From Desulfocapsa sp. (GTDB lineage: Bacteria; Desulfobacterota; Desulfobulbia; Desulfobulbales; Desulfocapsaceae), in contig DAOVZA010000103.1 in assembly GCA_030635405.1 (NCBI GenBank), forward strand, positions 1-7,030: DNA of 7,030 nucleotides, written 5' to 3'. Made by a program: the position numbers and the translations under genes. Position 1 is the stretch's first letter, and every line of letters starts with the position of its first letter. A model generated the notes under the pieces. It searched no databases, was not told the origin of the DNA, and saw only the letters and a list, made by a program, of their open reading frames with translations. Positions 6,001 to 7,030 of the stretch are shown piece by piece.

Positions 6001-6417
6001 ATGCTTAGTCCTAAAAGAGTTAAGTATAGAAAAAAGCAAAGAGGAAAGATGAATGGCGTTGCACACCGGGGAAACAAGGTTGCATTTGGGGATTACGGTC
6101 TTGTAGCACTGGAACCCAGATGGATAACCAACCGCCAGATTGAGGCTGCCCGTGTTGCTATGACCCGTCATGTAAAAAGAGGTGGAAAAGTCTGGATCCG
6201 GATTTTTCCGGATATGCCGTTTACAAAGAAACCTGCTGAAACACGGCAGGGAAAAGGTAAGGGAAATCCTGAAGGTTGGGTAGCAGTGGTTAAAAAAGGC
6301 GCTGTTATGTTTGAAATGGGTGGTATCCCGGAGGAACTTGCTGTGGAAGCTATGAAACTTGCCTCAAGTAAGCTCCCGATAAAAACTAAATTCGTGAAAC
6401 GAAGAGATCTGGAGTAG
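6001..6417 (+). CDS. rplP: 50S ribosomal protein L16
   Basis: L16 organises the A-site region of the 50S subunit and contacts aminoacyl-tRNA. The 138 residues start [11 protein letters not shown] and include [13 protein letters not shown] (22-34) and [13 protein letters not shown] (81-93). Arg82 corresponds to the arginine that is hydroxylated in E. coli L16; the target residue is present, but no modifying enzyme is visible here. AAGGAG (5986-5991), nine bases before the ATG, lies within the end of rpsC. The TAG stop is three bases before rpmC. Confidence 0.98.
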   Translation: MLSPKRVKYRKKQRGKMNGVAHRGNKVAFGDYGLVALEPRWITNRQIEAARVAMTRHVKRGGKVWIRIFPDMPFTKKPAETRQGKGKGNPEGWVAVVKKGAVMFEMGGIPEELAVEAMKLASSKLPIKTKFVKRRDLE

Positions 6418-6420
6418 CGT

Positions 6421-6627
6421 ATGAAGAATTCTTTCGATGATCTAACATACACGGAACTCGTAAATAGAAAAGAAGAGCTTCATAAGAAGTATCTTGAGTT
6501 AAGAATGGATAAAGTGCTCGGTCATCTTGATAATCCTCTTTCACTGCGGATTGTCAGGAGAAATATTGCAAGAGTGAATACTATTATTCATGAATATGCA
6601 TTGGGCATACGCGAAAACAAGCAGTAA
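6421..6627 (+). CDS. rpmC: 50S ribosomal protein L29
   Basis: L29 is a small two-helix protein near the exit tunnel, next to L23. This one has 68 residues, slightly longer than the 63 of E. coli. It reads as helix (about 6-33, LTYTELVNRKEEL), turn (HLDNPLS), helix with the family signature LRIVRRNIARVNTI (42-55). GGAG at 6411-6414, inside the end of rplP, is six bases from the ATG. The order rplP-rpmC-rpsQ is the classical one and supports the call. Confidence 0.96.
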   Translation: MKNSFDDLTYTELVNRKEELHKKYLELRMDKVLGHLDNPLSLRIVRRNIARVNTIIHEYALGIRENKQ

Positions 6628-6642
6628 GTGAGGCCTGCGTTT

Positions 6643-6894
6643 ATGAAAGAGAATAAAAAGACGTATATCGGACAAGTTGTAAGTGACAAGATGGAAAAAT
6701 CAATAGTGATTGCTTTTTCATCTAAGCAGCTGCATCCCCTTTACAAAAAATATGTAAAGAAAACCAAAAAAGTCAAAGCACACGATGAGAAAAATGAAGC
6801 AAAAATTGGTGATACTGTTCGTGTGGTTGAATGCAGACCTATCAGCAAAGACAAATGCTGGAGACTGGTTCAAATTGTAGATCGGGCAAAATAA
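6643..6894 (+). CDS. rpsQ: 30S ribosomal protein S17
   Basis: S17 is an early-binding 30S protein with an OB fold that contacts 16S rRNA near the lower body. The 83 residues contain GQVVSDKMEKSIVI (10-23), HPLYKKYVKKTKK (31-43) and AHDEKNEAKIGDTVRVVECRP (about 46-66), all characteristic. The ATG at 6643 is chosen because GAGG (6630-6633) lies nine bases before it and the family normally starts near this point. An in-frame GTG at 6628, directly after the rpmC stop, would add five residues but has no ribosome binding site upstream. Confidence 0.96.
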   Translation: MKENKKTYIGQVVSDKMEKSIVIAFSSKQLHPLYKKYVKKTKKVKAHDEKNEAKIGDTVRVVECRPISKDKCWRLVQIVDRAK

Positions 6895-6912
6895 GGTGGA
6901 AGGAGTTGCATT

Positions 6913-7030
6913 ATGATTCAGATGCAGACGTATTTAAATGTAGCGGATAACAGCGGTGCAAAGCGGGTTCAGTGCATTAAAGTTCTGGGCGGCAGCAAAA
7001 GAATGGTTGCCGGTATCGGTGATATTATTG
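6913..7030 (+). CDS. rplN: 50S ribosomal protein L14, N-terminal fragment
   Basis: The first 39 codons are visible before the window ends. [19 protein letters not shown] followed by CIKVLGG and GIGDII is the conserved N-terminus of L14, which lies at the subunit interface of the 50S and forms an intersubunit bridge. The ATG has AAGGAG (6900-6905) seven bases upstream, in the 18-base gap after rpsQ. The order rpsQ-rplN is the usual continuation into rplX and rplE. Confidence 0.98.
   Translation, partial: MIQMQTYLNVADNSGAKRVQCIKVLGGSKRMVAGIGDII

Overview
This window is the 5' half of a bacterial S10 ribosomal-protein operon. The last 21 codons of rpsG come first, then a 508-base non-coding region, then tuf, rpsJ, rplC, rplD, rplW, rplB, rpsS, rplV, rpsC, rplP, rpmC, rpsQ and the first 39 codons of rplN. 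Everything is on the + strand. I see no mobile element, CRISPR array, tRNA or rRNA, and no undescribed protein system. The sequence is moderately AT-rich.

The organism is most likely a spirochaete. EF-Tu, S10 and the S7 tail resemble Treponema and Borrelia proteins as I remember them, and tuf heading the S10 cluster is the arrangement I recall there. This is inference from memory; no database search was made. fusA, which often lies between rpsG and tuf in other bacteria, is absent.

Layout: 1-66 is the rpsG tail, closing an upstream cluster that is probably rpsL-rpsG. Positions 67-182 hold a run of short hairpins, the first terminator-like. Positions 209-264 hold a strong sigma-70-type promoter (TTGACT, 17 bp, TATATT) whose -10 box lies inside a perfect 14-base palindrome. 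About 305 bases of structured leader follow. The leader ends in a hairpin in which a T8 tract can pair with the whole Shine-Dalgarno sequence of tuf. Between tuf and rpsJ there is a perfect 11-bp hairpin with a poor T-rich tail. The ribosomal genes that follow are packed with gaps of 0 to about 25 bases, except for a 70-base gap between rplB and rpsS that holds a weak candidate promoter.

The genes make ribosomal proteins of both subunits plus the elongation factor that delivers aminoacyl-tRNA. EF-Tu is needed in excess over ribosomes. A strong promoter in front of tuf and a leaky hairpin behind it would fit that need, which is an inference. All 13 visible stop codons are TAG (8) or TAA (5), so release factor 1 alone could read every one. 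The parts most worth a second look are the non-coding regions around tuf.
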